A stretch of DNA of 64,000 bases from assembly GCA_963770315.1 (NCBI GenBank), contig CAVYPC010000002.1, forward strand, positions 186,001-250,000. Direction: 5' to 3'. The notes below the pieces were generated by a model. It was not told where the DNA came from and did no database searches. It saw only the letters and a list, made by a program, of their open reading frames with translations. The stretch is from VRUE01 sp963770315 (lineage in GTDB: Bacteria > Actinomycetota > Thermoleophilia > Solirubrobacterales > 70-9). The position numbers and the translations under genes are program-made. This document shows, in pieces, positions 25,201 to 32,805 of this stretch. Position 1 is the stretch's first letter. Every line of letters starts with the position of its first letter.

Positions 25201-27116
25201 AAGGGATCGGCTGGTCGAGTGAGGGCATCCACCAGCCCTTCGGCCACCGCGTCAAAGAAACCCTTACGGGAGCCTTCCGTGAATTCAGCGCCTTTTCACC
25301 CGACCTCTGCAGCGCCTGGGTGTTTGACCTCCAGAGCCCGGCCCTAAACCCCGACGCCCAGCCCGAAGCCGCCAACCTCTACCGCCGCCAGAACTGCGGC
25401 GCCGATGCCGGCAGCTTCGAAACGCTGACCACGGCGCCGCTGCCGCTCGAAGGCAGCAAAGCGCGGAGCAGCTATGTCAACAGGGATTCGGTCCAGGGGG
25501 TCTCCGCCGACTCCCGCCACGCGATCTTCTGGGCCCGAGCGCCGCTCACCGCCGATGCCGCCGCGGGCACGGGCGCCCAGCTCTACGATCGCTTCGGCGG
25601 CGCCCTGCACCTGGTCAGCGTCCTGCCCGGCGGTGAAGCCGACCCGATCGGCGCCACGGTTGGCGGCGCTGGCGGGGGCGGGCTCGACAACCTCGAGGGA
25701 GCCGTCTCCGAAGACGGCTCCTATGTCTACTGGAGCTCGGTTGGGACCGGATCAGTCGGAAAGATCTACCTGCGGCGCCACCCCGAGCAGGGCATCGTCA
25801 AAGGCGAATGCGCCAAAGCGAGCAAAGCCTGCACGATCGCGGTCAGCGCCGGTAACAACGCCTTCTTCTGGGCAGCCGCCTCCGACGGCTCCAAAGCCCT
25901 CTACTCAGAAGGCCAAGACCTCTATGAGTTCGACCTGGCCGAAGCCGAAGCGGGGGAAGCGCCGAGGCTGATCGCCCACCACGTGAGGAACTTCGGCGAT
26001 GACTTCAGGGGAGGAGTCACGGGCGTCTCCAAGGACCTCTCGCGCGTCTACTTCCTCTCCACCGACGTGCTGGCGGGTTCGGGGCAAAACAGCGAGGGCG
26101 ATGAAGCGAGCGCGGGCCAGCCCAACCTCTACCTCTACGAAGCCGGCTCTGGCTCCTTCGCCTTCGTCGCCACCGTGCTCGAAGGCGACGCGGGCAAGCC
26201 CGAGCCCGACGCAGAGAGGATAAACGGCATCTCCTACAACCTCGTCTCCCCCAACCCGCAGGTCCGCGCCACCAGGGTCAGTCCCGACGGCACCCGCATC
26301 GCCTTCGAGTCGCGGGCGCAGCTGACCGGCTTCGACAACACCGCGGCCGCCAGCGGCAAGCCAGCGGTGGAGGTCTACACCTACACGGCCGGCGGTGCGC
26401 TTCAGTGCATTTCCTGCAACCCGAGCGGGGCGAGTCCGGCCACCCGCGAACTGCCCGAATCCTATGCGCATCCTGGGGAAGGCTTCAAAACCAGAGTCCA
26501 AGCTGCCGCCTGGATCCCTGGGTGGGAACACCCGCTGCACGCCTCAAACCTGCTCTCCCCCGACGGTAACCGCCTGTTCTTCAACTCAAACGACGCGCTC
26601 TTGCCGCGCGACACCAACGGCGCCCAGGACGTCTATGAGTGGGAGGCGCCGGGGACGGGGGGTTGCGATGCCGAAGATGCCAGCTACTTCCCCCAAAACG
26701 GCGGCTGCCTGTATCTGATCTCGAGCGGCGAAAGCCCATTCGAATCGGAATTCTGGGAAGCGAGCCCGGATGGGCGAGACGTCTTCTTCACCACCGGGTC
26801 GAGCCTTTTGCCCCAGGACCCCGGCTCGCTCGACCTCTATGACGCGAGGGCCGGCGGCGGCTTCCCCCAGCCTCCCGAGCCGGCCCAGTGCGAAGGCGAA
26901 GCCTGCCAGGGACCGGTAACGGCGCCCAACGACCCGACCCCTGCCTCCTCCTCTTTCCGCGGTCCCGGCAGCAGCGTCAAAAAAGCGCCCTCGAAGCGGC
27001 GCTGCGCGAAAGGCAGACGCCAGGTGCGCAGGGCGGGCAAGGTCCGCTGCGTCAAGCGAGGCGCAAAGAAGAAGGCAAGCCGAGCCGCCAACCACCACGG
27101 GAGGGCCAAACGATGA
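22245..27116 (+). CDS. very large exported NHL-repeat / beta-propeller protein
   Basis: The protein has about 1,620 aa and a signal peptide (RRLIAATTLAALAACAIVFL core, cleavage near GASA). Several NHL-type blades follow (RGIAADPKDGHVFVAD, FGVAVDSAGNVYVVDT, FIAIDPTDRVYVGD). Next come Ig-like segments (SYQWLRNGGEIEGATASTYT), two Fn3-like repeats (ATLKGTVNPGG, then CRFEYG) and a C-terminal half with WD40-like motifs (VSPDGERLAYAT, VSPDGTRIAFES, ASPDGRDVFFTT). The tail is strongly basic. It is probably surface-bound or secreted; function unknown. GTG 22245 has SD GAGGAGA; ATG 22224 is the alternative. Mostly GAA for Glu. Confidence 0.82.
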   Translation: MRVTQTPARRLIAATTLAALAACAIVFLLAPAGASAAPPQLWQSCESGTGAGQCAQPRGIAADPKDGHVFVADLIGNRIVEFNPLGEFVKTWGWDVVQSGPGNIGTGFEICVPDNGDVCKAGVEGSGAGQFSGAFGVAVDSAGNVYVVDTGLPSNQRVQKFSPAGQFLAAFGGDTVAFGPDDSTNKETQEISIAQSAGTFRLNFTNPFPGGTNAETAPLPFNASAAEIQTALNALPSIAGVGGSVSVTGSNPFVVTFEGNLAGDDVPPLAVTLDAGAQLKCSTPTVAESISYQWLRNGGEIEGATASTYTATAQDKGDAIQCRVTATNANAASTQLSEPGQLIAPAPGRPAPRHPASIPAPEASAPLTVGGGGQTLSCDPDEAGWKDSSGNFHYRWYRNGVSIKENASNQTYTVTAADLTAPAVFQCEVKAESFFAAGRSEAAKMSENLASSPAPSAPPAPEVQANVSPANITATLLDGGGPEVCKAADSCKAGSKGNAAGQFGELGFGDFIAIDPTDRVYVGDRNRIQRFDAGGAYQDECSVPGTVQSLATDSAGKLYAAYEGQPGVRKLSFLAGGECEEIERFEIPKLGEREPLPTAVTVEAAGRVYAFSSYAGGGNADPPLDRIFEFDPAGNVIDQFGKSEFGSSNGLATNLCPGSEAPGSLYVSNIGGSPSTTSTFIRAYGTQPAGCFKARALPANPIAETSATLKGTVNPGGTLTSECRFEYGTTIAYGTTVPCAESPATIGSGTSPVSVHANIAGLQGATVYHVRLRAKIGGETETSPDVSFKTLGPPTISAEQVVSATDTEAALKALVNPEGLATSCHVDYGPDTSYGQSTPGVSVGSDRGDHSLTIQLTGLKAGATYHWRYLCANTAVLNGGIGEGEDRTLNTYRPFAPQADCPNQGFRIGASAPLPDCRAYEMVSPVDKNGGDIIAGRKGIGNAAEGYAQVSPDGERLAYATKGSAAFGEDPPNSFVIDQYLATRDEGIGWSSEGIHQPFGHRVKETLTGAFREFSAFSPDLCSAWVFDLQSPALNPDAQPEAANLYRRQNCGADAGSFETLTTAPLPLEGSKARSSYVNRDSVQGVSADSRHAIFWARAPLTADAAAGTGAQLYDRFGGALHLVSVLPGGEADPIGATVGGAGGGGLDNLEGAVSEDGSYVYWSSVGTGSVGKIYLRRHPEQGIVKGECAKASKACTIAVSAGNNAFFWAAASDGSKALYSEGQDLYEFDLAEAEAGEAPRLIAHHVRNFGDDFRGGVTGVSKDLSRVYFLSTDVLAGSGQNSEGDEASAGQPNLYLYEAGSGSFAFVATVLEGDAGKPEPDAERINGISYNLVSPNPQVRATRVSPDGTRIAFESRAQLTGFDNTAAASGKPAVEVYTYTAGGALQCISCNPSGASPATRELPESYAHPGEGFKTRVQAAAWIPGWEHPLHASNLLSPDGNRLFFNSNDALLPRDTNGAQDVYEWEAPGTGGCDAEDASYFPQNGGCLYLISSGESPFESEFWEASPDGRDVFFTTGSSLLPQDPGSLDLYDARAGGGFPQPPEPAQCEGEACQGPVTAPNDPTPASSSFRGPGSSVKKAPSKRRCAKGRRQVRRAGKVRCVKRGAKKKASRAANHHGRAKR

Positions 27117-29971
27117 AGCGCCTCGTCTCGATACTCGCGATTGCCCTCGTCGGGGTGGCCTTCGCCCCCGCTGCAGCCCAGGCCAACTTCGGCCTCTTCG
27201 GCTTCGACTTCACCTTCACCAACGAAGACGGCAGCATTGCCACCCAGGCGGGCTCCCATCCCTATGCCGCAACTGGTTCCTTCGGGTTCAACTTCGGCGA
27301 AGAAGCAGGCCGCCCGTTCGCCGAAGGGCGGCTCAAGGACCTCTTCAACCATCTGGCGCCAGGCATCCTCGGCGACCCGACCGCCTACCCGCGCTGCTCC
27401 TCGCTGGCCTTCCTCCAAGATGCGAACTGCCCGCTCGAGACCCAGGTCGGCGTCACCGCCGTCTCACTCGAAGCGAACTGGGACTCCTCGCCGGTCTTCA
27501 ACCTGACCACGCCCCCCGGCGTGCTCTTGCGGATCGGCTGGAGCGTCGGCGGCCAAGCGAACATCGTGGTCGAGTTCGTGCTCAGCCCCGAAGCCCCCTA
27601 CCACGCGATCGCGATCTTGCGCAACACGCCGCAGACGCTCGACGTGCTCAGCGCCAAGATCCAGGTCTGGGGCAACCCAAGCGATTCAAGTCATGATGGC
27701 CTGCGCGGTGAATGTCTGAGGGAAGTAGTCAAAGAGGAACCCCCGATCACCGAACCCGGCGCCTTCCAGTTCGAAGGCACCGGCGAGCTCTGCCCGACCC
27801 CACCCAACCCAAGGCCGCTGCTCACCTTGCCGACCAACTGCGCCGAAGCGCTGGCGATCACCTATGACGCGACCTCCTGGACCGACGGCGACAAAGACGG
27901 TCTGCTCGACACCGATTCAGGCGGGGTGACGATCCACGACGCCCAGGGCAACCCCCAGCCCTTCACCGGCTGCGGCAAACTGGGCTTCTCGCCAAAGACC
28001 GAATCCAAGCTCGGCACCGAATCGGCGGAGACCGGCTCGGGCCTGGACTTCAACGTCGACTTCAAGGACGAAGGCCTGACCAGCGTCGAAGGGCTGGCCC
28101 AGTCCTATGTGAAGAAAGCGGTGATCACCCTGCCGGAAGGGCTGACGATCAATCCCTCGGTCGGAGAAGGCCTGGCGGTCTGCACCCCAGCCCAGATCGC
28201 AAAGGAGACGCTTCACTCCCAACCGGGAGAAGGCTGCCCGGAGGCCTCCAAGCTGGGTTCGCTTGAAACTCAAACGCCAGTTCTGGACGAAGCGATCAAC
28301 GGCTCTGTCTTCTTGGCCCAGCAAGACGACGCGGCGACGACCACCCCCGGCGCGGAGAACCCCTTCGACAGCCTGATCGCGCTCTACCTGGTCCTGAGGA
28401 ACACCAACCTCGGCGTGATCGTAAAAGTGCCGCTGAAAGTGGAACCGGATCCGAAAACCGGGCAACTCGTCGCGACCCTGGAAAACAGCCCCCAGGTCCC
28501 GATCGGCCACTTCAACTTCCACTTCAAAGAAGGCGCCAGGGCGCCGCTGATCACCCCATCGGCCTGCGGCACTTACACCACCGAGGCAAAGTTCTACCCC
28601 TGGTCAGACCCAAGCAACCCCAGAACCGTCACCTCCTCCTTCAAGATCACCAGGGGAGTCGGCGGAGGGCCCTGCCCACCGGGGGGCGTGCCGCCCTTCC
28701 ATCCCGGCTTCAGCGCCGGAGCGCTGAACAACAACGCCGGCTCTTTCTCTCCCTTCAACATGCGCTTGATCAGATCAGACGGCGAACAGGACATGACCAA
28801 GTTCTCCTCGATCCTGCCCCCGGGTGAGATCGGCTCCTTGGTCGGCGTATCGAAATGCCCCGATTCGGCGATCGCGGTCGCCAGATCGAAGACCGGCAGG
28901 CAAGAGATCGCCAGCCCCTCTTGTCCCGCCAGCTCATTGATCGGCCACACCCTGGCCGGAGCGGGAGTGGGGGGAGCATTGACCTACGTCGGCGGCCAGA
29001 TATATCTGGGAGGCCCCTACCACGGCGATCCCCTCAGCGTGATCTCGGTGACCCCTGCGGTCGCCGGTCCCTTCGACGCCGGGACGGTGGTCGTCAGGCT
29101 CGCTTTGACCCTCAACTCAAAGACCGCCGAAGTAGAAGTCGACGGCGCCAACTCAGACCCGATCCCCCACATCCTCGACGGGATCGTCTTGAAGGTCAGG
29201 GACCTGAGGGTCTACGTCGATCGCCACAACTTCCTGCTGAACCCAACCGGTTGCGACGAATCGAGCGCCAAAGCGACCCTCTTCGGTTCCTACCTGAACG
29301 TCTTCGATCCAGCCGACGATGTCCCGGTGGCGCTCTCCGATCGCTACCAGGCCGCAAACTGCCTGAACCTCGGCTTCAAGCCAAAGCTCGGCTTGAACCT
29401 CAAAGGCGGCAGCAAGCGCGGCGGCCACCCGGGCTTGATCGCCAACTACACGCCGAGAAAAGGCGATGCGAATGTCAAAGGCCTGGTCGTTCGTCTGCCG
29501 AGATCCGCATTCCTCGACCAGGCTCACATCAGGACGATCTGCACCCGCGTGCAGTTCGCTGCCAAGGCCTGCCCTCCCGGTGCCCAGTATGGCTTCATCA
29601 AAGCCTGGACGCCCTTGCTCGAAGAACCGCTCGAAGGGCCGGTCTGGCTGCGCTCCTCGAGCCACAAGCTGCCCGACCTGGTCTTCGACCTGCACGGCTT
29701 GGTCGACGTCGAGGTCAGCGTGCGGATCGACTCCGCCAACGGCGGGATCAGGGCGACGCTTGAAAACTCACCGGATGCGCCGCTCTCCAAAGTCGTCTTG
29801 AAGATGCAGGGCGGCAAGAAGGGGTTGATCGTCAACAGCCGCAATCTCTGTGGGGCCACCTCGAAGGCCGCTGTGGACTTCACTGGGCATAACGGGAAGC
29901 AGTTCAGCGCCCATCCTGTGATGCAGGCTGATTGTGGGGGGAAGAGGAAGCACAAGCGCGCCAGTCACTAG
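27113..29971 (+). CDS. large exported protein, partner of the NHL protein
   Basis: A 952-aa protein with signal peptide MKRLVSILAIALVGVAFAPA, cleaved near AQA. The mature chain is beta-rich with duplicated elements of the form FNVDFKDEGLTSVEGLAQSY, TLPEGLTINPS, GVGEGLAVCTPAQ and, further on, SVRIDSANGGIRATLENSPD. Cys occur in pairs. The C-terminal tail is basic (GGKRKHKRASH), like its neighbour's. ATG 27113 overlaps the NHL protein's stop (ATGA), so the two are made together and probably act together at the cell surface. I know no biochemical role for the family. Confidence 0.8.
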   Translation: MKRLVSILAIALVGVAFAPAAAQANFGLFGFDFTFTNEDGSIATQAGSHPYAATGSFGFNFGEEAGRPFAEGRLKDLFNHLAPGILGDPTAYPRCSSLAFLQDANCPLETQVGVTAVSLEANWDSSPVFNLTTPPGVLLRIGWSVGGQANIVVEFVLSPEAPYHAIAILRNTPQTLDVLSAKIQVWGNPSDSSHDGLRGECLREVVKEEPPITEPGAFQFEGTGELCPTPPNPRPLLTLPTNCAEALAITYDATSWTDGDKDGLLDTDSGGVTIHDAQGNPQPFTGCGKLGFSPKTESKLGTESAETGSGLDFNVDFKDEGLTSVEGLAQSYVKKAVITLPEGLTINPSVGEGLAVCTPAQIAKETLHSQPGEGCPEASKLGSLETQTPVLDEAINGSVFLAQQDDAATTTPGAENPFDSLIALYLVLRNTNLGVIVKVPLKVEPDPKTGQLVATLENSPQVPIGHFNFHFKEGARAPLITPSACGTYTTEAKFYPWSDPSNPRTVTSSFKITRGVGGGPCPPGGVPPFHPGFSAGALNNNAGSFSPFNMRLIRSDGEQDMTKFSSILPPGEIGSLVGVSKCPDSAIAVARSKTGRQEIASPSCPASSLIGHTLAGAGVGGALTYVGGQIYLGGPYHGDPLSVISVTPAVAGPFDAGTVVVRLALTLNSKTAEVEVDGANSDPIPHILDGIVLKVRDLRVYVDRHNFLLNPTGCDESSAKATLFGSYLNVFDPADDVPVALSDRYQAANCLNLGFKPKLGLNLKGGSKRGGHPGLIANYTPRKGDANVKGLVVRLPRSAFLDQAHIRTICTRVQFAAKACPPGAQYGFIKAWTPLLEEPLEGPVWLRSSSHKLPDLVFDLHGLVDVEVSVRIDSANGGIRATLENSPDAPLSKVVLKMQGGKKGLIVNSRNLCGATSKAAVDFTGHNGKQFSAHPVMQADCGGKRKHKRASH

Positions 29972-30000
29972 GCTGGCGCTCCTTGAAGGAGCCCAGCCGC

Positions 30001-30609
30001 ATGTACAGGGTTGCTATGGCCGTATGCCGGCCGGTGGTTGCGGCGTGGGGGCGGCTGGAGGTCGAGGGGCTCGACTCGCTGCCCGCGAGCGGGCCGGTGC
30101 TCGTGGTCGGCAACCACGACAGCCACTGGGACCCGGTGGCCGTCGGCGTGGCGGCGATCCGTCGCCGCCAGATCAAGGCGCTGGCCAAATCGACGCTGTG
30201 GGACGTGCGCGGCCTGAGCCCGGTCCTGGACGGCATGGGGCAGATCCCGATCGAGCGGGGAGCTGGCGACGTGGGGGCGCTGTCGCGGGCGATCGAGGAG
30301 CTGCGCGCCGGCGCCTGCATCGGCGTCTTCCCGGAAGGCACCCGCTCGCGCGGGGAGGTGCTGCGGGCTCGCAGCGGCGTCGGGCGCCTCGCGCTCGAGG
30401 TCCCCGAGGCGAAGCTTGTCTGCGTCGCGATCGAGGGAACCTCCAACCTGACGGGCTTTCCCCGGCGGCCGCGGCTGCGAGTTCGCTTCTTCGAGCCCAG
30501 GGGAGGGCAGGCGCGGCCCGACGAGGAGCCGGGTGAGATCGCGGTGCGGCTCGTAGAGGAGATCCGCGAGCGGGTCCCCCCGTCGATCTCCTTCCGCAAG
30601 CGCAGCTAG
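30001..30609 (+). CDS. PlsC-type 1-acylglycerol-3-phosphate acyltransferase
   Basis: The 202-aa enzyme has the acyltransferase motif NHDSHWDP (HX4D, His 39 and Asp 44), the glycerophosphate-binding IPIERGAGDVGAL, and VFPEGTRSRGE. It would add the second acyl chain in phospholipid synthesis at the inner face of the membrane. It is shorter than most PlsC proteins and has no obvious transmembrane helix. ATG 30001 begins 29 bases after the previous gene, with GAAGGAG upstream. Confidence 0.85.
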   Translation: MYRVAMAVCRPVVAAWGRLEVEGLDSLPASGPVLVVGNHDSHWDPVAVGVAAIRRRQIKALAKSTLWDVRGLSPVLDGMGQIPIERGAGDVGALSRAIEELRAGACIGVFPEGTRSRGEVLRARSGVGRLALEVPEAKLVCVAIEGTSNLTGFPRRPRLRVRFFEPRGGQARPDEEPGEIAVRLVEEIRERVPPSISFRKRS

Positions 30610-30623
30610 CTGTCTGCGAGTGG

Positions 30624-30633
30624 TTTTGTCTAC
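30624..30633 (+). promoter_or_regulatory. TTTTGTCTAC motif upstream of coiled-coil gene A
   Basis: The 10-base string TTTTGTCTAC ends 12 bases before ATG 30646. The identical string sits at the same distance before the paralogue at 32315. TAC(AAT) within it could be part of a -10 element, implying a leaderless or very short leader. It is probably a shared promoter element. Confidence 0.5.
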
Positions 30634-30645
30634 AATTGTGCGATC

Positions 30646-30972
30646 ATGTACCGCATGGTTTGGACCGACGAGCGAATGGACGACTTCGCGAAGCACACCG
30701 ATCAGCGCTTCGACGCCGTCGACAAGCGCTTCGACCGGGTCGACGCGGATTCTCGCGCCCTGCGCGAGGAGATGAAAGCCGGGTTCGACAAGATCGACAG
30801 GCGCCTCGACAAGATCGACAAGCGCTTCGACAAGGTGGATGAGCGCTTCGACAAGGTGGATGAGCGCTTCAGCAGGGTCGACGAACGCTTTGAAGCGATG
30901 CAGCGGTTGATGCTCCAGTCCAGCGTCCTGGTCATCGTGGCGCTGATCGGTCTGATCGCGACGCAGGTGTGA
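30646..30972 (+). CDS. small coiled-coil protein with C-terminal membrane helix (paralogue A)
   Basis: The 108-aa protein begins MYRMVWTDERMDDFAKHTDQ, continues with about ten heptads of the form FDKVDER (about 18-83), and ends in one transmembrane helix, VLVIVALIGLIATQV, with almost no tail. It should be a long parallel coiled coil projecting into the cytoplasm from a membrane anchor. The paralogue at 32315 keeps only the N-terminal signature and the helix. The two flank a sigma/anti-sigma operon. There is no SD before the ATG. Role unknown. Confidence 0.75.
   Translation: MYRMVWTDERMDDFAKHTDQRFDAVDKRFDRVDADSRALREEMKAGFDKIDRRLDKIDKRFDKVDERFDKVDERFSRVDERFEAMQRLMLQSSVLVIVALIGLIATQV
30787..30891 (+). 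repeat. five 21-bp coding tandem repeats
   Basis: Five consecutive 21-base units encode the heptads of the coiled coil; the third and fourth (30829-30849, 30850-30870) are identical at DNA level (GACAAGGTGGATGAGCGCTTC in two pieces: GACAAGGTGGAT and GAGCGCTTC). Identical neighbours imply recent duplication and possible length variation between strains. Confidence 0.85.
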
Positions 30973-31005
30973 TCGCGCGAGTACCCGACCTCTTCCTTGC
31001 GTGGC

Positions 31006-31668
31006 TTAGGTTGAGCCGACCGGTGCGACGAAGGTCCGGCTGCCGACCCGGACACCGATCGCCCTGGTGCGCGAGAGATCGAGCGCGGCGCTGAGCACGG
31101 CGTCGGAGTCGTCCCCCCAGCGGTAGCGGAAGGAGCCGGCCGATTGCTGGATGCCGTTCGGCCCGCGCACGAAGACGCGGCAGAGGGTGCCGGAGGGCGC
31201 TCCCTTGACATACATGTGGATCTCGGTGCCGTAGGCGTGTGGCTCCAGGTTTGCGCTGATCTGCAGACCTGGCGGCAGCGAGGGGAAGGCGACGTGCTGC
31301 TCCGGCGTGCCACTCGATTCGCCCGGGAGCACGAAGATCGCCAGGACTGCTGCGGCCACCGCCGCGGTGACGCCACCGAAGGCCAGGCCGAGCCGCAGCC
31401 GTCGTCGCCGGCTCTTGCGCCGCTCGGCGCGGATCGTCGCCGCGACCCGGTCGGCCAGCGAGGGCGGCGGCGCCGGCGTGGTGCCGAAGTGCTCAGGGTC
31501 GGCCAGCGGCAGCAGCTGCGCCACCCCCGCCAGCGACTCCAGCTCGGTGCGGCACTCGGGGCAGCCATCCAGGTGCGCCTCGAGTGCCGCACGCTCCTCC
31601 TCCGGCAGCTGGCCGAGCGCGAGGGCGCCCAGCGACTCGCGCCACTCGCGGCATCTATCAGTCGTCAT
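31006..31668 (-). CDS. zinc-finger anti-sigma factor
   Basis: A 220-aa membrane protein with an N-terminal ZAS zinc-binding domain: CREWRESLGALALGQL, then HLDGCPEC (His 32, Cys 36, Cys 39). A transmembrane helix (about 92-114, LRLGLAFGGVTAAVAAAVLA) and an extracytoplasmic domain of about 100 residues follow. It would hold the co-encoded ECF sigma factor inactive until an envelope or redox signal arrives. It overlaps the sigma gene by 11 bases. Confidence 0.9.
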   Translation of the reverse strand: MTTDRCREWRESLGALALGQLPEEERAALEAHLDGCPECRTELESLAGVAQLLPLADPEHFGTTPAPPPSLADRVAATIRAERRKSRRRRLRLGLAFGGVTAAVAAAVLAIFVLPGESSGTPEQHVAFPSLPPGLQISANLEPHAYGTEIHMYVKGAPSGTLCRVFVRGPNGIQQSAGSFRYRWGDDSDAVLSAALDLSRTRAIGVRVGSRTFVAPVGST

Positions 31669-32167
31669 AGCCGATCTCCTCCAACGCGACCCGCAACGCC
31701 CGCAGCCCGTAGTAGACGCGACTCTTGACGGTGCCCTCAGGTATGCCCAGCTCCGCGGCCACCTCGGCGTAGGGGCGGCCGCGGTAGTAGGTCTCGACCA
31801 GGACCCGGCGGTGCTGCTCGCCGAGTCGCCGCATCGCCTCCTCGACCTGCCAGGAGAGCAGTGCCTCCTCGAAGGGCTCGACCGTGGGCTCGATCCCGCC
31901 CTCGGCGACGGTCGGGCGCGAGGCCCGTGCCCGGCCGAGGTCGATCACCACGTTGCGCAGGATCGCGAACAGCCAGGTGCGCAGCGAGCCGATCTGCGGG
32001 TCGAAGCGGGCGCCGGCCCGCCAGGCGCGCAGGAAGGTCTCCTGGACCGCCTCCTCGGCCAGCCCCGAATCGCCCAGCGAGCGCATCGCAAACCCGTAGA
32101 GCTCGCCCGCATGGGCGGCATAGGCCTCGCGCACGTCCCGCTCGCCACTGAGCGCGCCTGGCGGCAT
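31658..32167 (-). CDS. ECF RNA polymerase sigma factor
   Basis: The 169-aa protein has region 2 (LYGFAMRSLGDSGLAEEAVQ, then ETFLRAWRAG) and region 4 (VETYYRGRPYAEVAAELGIP, then EGTVKSRVYYGLRALR), without region 3 or 1.1, as in ECF sigma factors. The overlapping anti-sigma gene makes this a standard membrane-linked stress pair. Divergent from the coiled-coil gene at 32315, which may be one of its targets (inference). Confidence 0.92.
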   Translation of the reverse strand: MPPGALSGERDVREAYAAHAGELYGFAMRSLGDSGLAEEAVQETFLRAWRAGARFDPQIGSLRTWLFAILRNVVIDLGRARASRPTVAEGGIEPTVEPFEEALLSWQVEEAMRRLGEQHRRVLVETYYRGRPYAEVAAELGIPEGTVKSRVYYGLRALRVALEEIGYDD

Positions 32168-32292
32168 CAGGCTGGGCCTTCGATTCGGTGGGTGCGCACA
32201 CCCCGGTGTACTCGCATGTGCGTTCGTCGGTTCAGCTCAGGCACAAATTGTAGGCAGAAGCTTTTGATTTAGCGCGCCACTCGCGCGAGGTG

Positions 32293-32302
32293 TTTTGTCT
32301 AC
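32293..32302 (+). promoter_or_regulatory. TTTTGTCTAC motif upstream of coiled-coil gene B
   Basis: Identical in sequence and in distance (12 bases to the ATG) to the motif at 30624-30633. The 10 to 12 bases after it differ, so the string itself appears to be conserved rather than the whole leader. Confidence 0.5.
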
Positions 32303-32314
32303 GCTTCTGCCATC

Positions 32315-32503
32315 ATGTACCGCGTGGGCTGGACCGACGAGCGAATGGACGAATTCGCAAGGCACAACGACCAACGCTTCGACGCGATCGATCGGCGTTT
32401 GGATCGACTCGAGGATCGGTTCGCGGGGCTGCAGCTGACGCTGCTTGTGTTCAGCGGCGCCGTGATCGCTGCTCTGATTGGACTGATTGCGACCCAGCTG
32501 TAA
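32315..32503 (+). CDS. small coiled-coil protein with C-terminal membrane helix (paralogue B)
   Basis: A 62-aa protein: MYRVGWTDERMDEFARHNDQ, one short Arg/Asp coiled coil (RFDAIDRRLDRLEDRFAGLQ) and a C-terminal helix LLVFSGAVIAALIGLIATQL. The start and the final ALIGLIATQ are almost identical to paralogue A, while the heptad array is reduced. No SD. It lies divergent from the ECF sigma gene and ends at a GC-rich hairpin. Function unknown. Confidence 0.72.
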   Translation: MYRVGWTDERMDEFARHNDQRFDAIDRRLDRLEDRFAGLQLTLLVFSGAVIAALIGLIATQL

Positions 32504-32531
32504 GAGGCGGCGCCCCCGACGGCGCCGCCTC
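32504..32531. terminator. two-way terminator hairpin
   Basis: GAGGCGGCGCC (32504-32514) pairs perfectly with GGCGCCGCCTC (32521-32531) around a 6-base loop. It begins on the base after the stop of the coiled-coil gene and ends 6 bases before the stop of the convergent zinc-ribbon gene. Confidence 0.8.
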
Positions 32532-32537
32532 GCTGAC

Positions 32538-32684
32538 CTATTCGAGTTTGCCGATCTTGAAGATTTTGGTGCCGCAGTCGGGGCAGGTGCCCTGGATCGC
32601 CGGGCGACCGTTTTTCATGGTCACCTGTTTGGCGTCTTTGATCTCGACCTTCTTGCGCTCTTTGACGCAGTAACCCTCAGGCAT
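32538..32684 (-). CDS. DUF5679-type mini zinc-ribbon protein (48 aa)
   Basis: The 48-aa reading frame MPEGYCVKERKKVEIKDAKQ, VTMKNGRPAIQGTCPDCGTK, IFKIGKLE has an excellent SD (GAAAGGAG, 7 bases before ATG 32684). The chain matches small actinobacterial DUF5679 proteins: Cys near the N terminus and a CPDC knuckle (34-37). Only three Cys are present; a second N-terminal Cys often expected in YCVKC is Glu here, so zinc binding may be incomplete or shared between subunits. Function unknown. Confidence 0.82.
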   Translation of the reverse strand: MPEGYCVKERKKVEIKDAKQVTMKNGRPAIQGTCPDCGTKIFKIGKLE

Positions 32685-32805
32685 TGGGGGTCTCCTTTCG
32701 TTGCCGCTCCGGGCAAGACTCGCGTTAGGCGCGAGGTGGATTGGGGCGAATGTAACGGAGGCTGGGGACGAAGCGGCAAAAGATCGTGCGATTCAGCACG
32801 ATCCC

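Noticed and set aside
30787..30891. CRISPR-like array
   Set aside because: The 21-bp units are contiguous without spacers and encode protein heptads in frame.
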